From: Billgrantia antri
Lineage (GTDB): Bacteria; Pseudomonadota; Gammaproteobacteria; Pseudomonadales; Halomonadaceae
Assembly (NCBI RefSeq): GCF_019430905.1
Contig: NZ_JAHYCA010000005.1
Span: 248,001 to 312,000, forward strand
Direction: 5' to 3'
Length of the DNA: 64,000 bases
Each line of letters starts with the position of its first letter. The first letter of the stretch is position 1. Shown here one piece after another: positions 63,236-64,000 of the stretch. The position numbers and the translations under genes are program-made. The notes beneath the pieces are model-generated. The model saw nothing but the letters and a program-made list of their open reading frames with translations. It did no database searches and was not told where the DNA came from.

Positions 63236-64000
63236 TTAGCCCGCTTCGTTCAGCGGAAGCATGACCTCGACTCGTAGCCCTCCCTCGGGAGAAGGCTCGA
63301 AATTCACCTGGCTGGCATAGCGTTCGATAATTTGCCGCAGGATGGCAAGGCCCAGCCCGTGGCCGGGCTTGCCCTCGTCGAGCCGAGTGCCACGCCGCCC
63401 CAGTCGGCCCAAATCACTTGATTCGACACCGGAACCGTCGTCCTCGACCAGGATAGACAGCAAGGCGTTTGAGTCTCGCCTCACTCGGCAACGGACCTCG
63501 TGGCTGGCCCACTTGGCGGCGTTGTCCAGAAGAATGCCCAACATCTCGATGAAATCCTGACGTTCTACGTTGACGTTGGTGGGTACCGAGGCCTCGATTT
63601 CGAGCTGGAAATGCCGATGAGGGTAGAGGTTCATGAACATCTCGACGAGTTGCTCGGCTTCAAGCCGGATATTCGCATGCTGCCCTGCATTGGGGCCGGC
63701 AATGCGCGAGCGCTTCAGCTCGGTGTCGAGCTGCGCATGCATGTCTTCCAACCGCTGATGCATCTTCTCCCTGCGCTCCGAGTCGATGGGACGGGAGCCG
63801 CGTAGCGTCTGCATGACCGCGGTCAGCGGCGTCTTGAGTGCATGAGAAAGATTGGCCAGGGATTCTCGCGAACGCTGGAGCCGTCGTGCGTGTTCATCCA
63901 TGAGACGATTGAGTTGCTCCACCAGGCCATCGAGTTCGGAAGGCGTGTCGAGATGCAGCCTGTCACGCGCCCCGGCACGCAGTTCGTCGAGCTGACTACG
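63236..64000 (-). CDS. PhoQ-like sensor histidine kinase, C-terminal part (start beyond window)
   Basis: The frame is open to the right edge (no start within the window). The remaining part has the end of a HAMP-type linker, the phospho-acceptor His in ANLSHALKTPLTAV, and the HATPase with ILLDNAAKWASHEVR, VEDDGSGVE and GKPGHGLGLAILRQI. SHALKTPL is close to PhoQ-type kinases. It lies 67 bases upstream of copA on the same strand, so it and its regulator may control copAB. The sensor part cannot be seen. Confidence 0.85.
   Translation of the reverse strand, partial: RSQLDELRAGARDRLHLDTPSELDGLVEQLNRLMDEHARRLQRSRESLANLSHALKTPLTAVMQTLRGSRPIDSERREKMHQRLEDMHAQLDTELKRSRIAGPNAGQHANIRLEAEQLVEMFMNLYPHRHFQLEIEASVPTNVNVERQDFIEMLGILLDNAAKWASHEVRCRVRRDSNALLSILVEDDGSGVESSDLGRLGRRGTRLDEGKPGHGLGLAILRQIIERYASQVNFEPSPEGGLRVEVMLPLNEAG

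Overview
The window is a GC-rich gammaproteobacterial chromosome segment. It most resembles Halomonas or a close relative in the Halomonadaceae. That rests on the mix of gltX next to tRNA genes, umuDC under a canonical SOS box, a Smo-type polyol ABC operon, a TRAP transporter, AcrAB-type efflux and a large Cus/Cop copper-resistance region. No insertion sequence, phage or CRISPR array was seen. Coding is dense, and many neighbouring genes overlap by ATGA or similar, which points to translationally coupled operons.

Left part (1-6.7 kb): the end of citrate synthase with its terminator, a beta-hydroxyacid dehydrogenase, then on the minus strand gltX followed by tRNA-Ala(GGC) and tRNA-Glu(UUC) under a promoter of their own. 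Next come an XRE-type regulator, a lipoprotein, a DksA/TraR-like zinc-finger protein and an orphan membrane-anchored protein.

6.98-8.62 kb has no convincing protein gene. It holds what reads as five tandem minus-strand small RNAs. Each is a string of short hairpins with GGA in the loop, closed by a GC-rich intrinsic-terminator-type hairpin. This is the architecture of CsrB/RsmX/RsmY/RsmZ RNAs that sequester CsrA/RsmA. Two copies have a GacA/UvrY-type upstream palindrome. This array is the most notable feature of the window. A 57-codon Pmp3-family membrane protein gene and the SOS-regulated umuDC operon follow.

11-23 kb: dusA, an M14-type deacylase, a TetR repressor, a YqiJ-like membrane protein, an AcrAB/MexAB-type RND pump without its outer-membrane partner, an LpxR-like lipid A deacylase, a fructosamine kinase, a fasciclin-domain protein and a small NIF3-like protein. 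The TetR gene and the RND operon share a TACAT-N6-ATGTA element.

23-38 kb: a DctPQM TRAP transporter, then a large minus-strand polyol operon: SmoC-type regulator, SmoEFGK-type ABC importer, HAD phosphatase, sorbitol-type SDR, P-loop sugar kinase, mannitol 2-dehydrogenase, xylulokinase and transaldolase. Together these would import mannitol or sorbitol, oxidise it to a ketose, phosphorylate it and feed the pentose-phosphate pathway.

38-42.6 kb: two divergent Nudix hydrolases, a 2OG-Fe(II) hydroxylase and a PAS histidine kinase/FixJ-type regulator pair.

42.6-64 kb: a copper/silver region. It contains cusCBA plus cusF, a secreted protein, and divergent cusRS with a near-canonical CusR box. 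Further right are a YbhGFSR-type ABC exporter, several small membrane or metal-associated proteins, copB, copA with a Met/His-rich repeat tract, and the C-terminal part of a PhoQ-like sensor kinase cut by the window edge.
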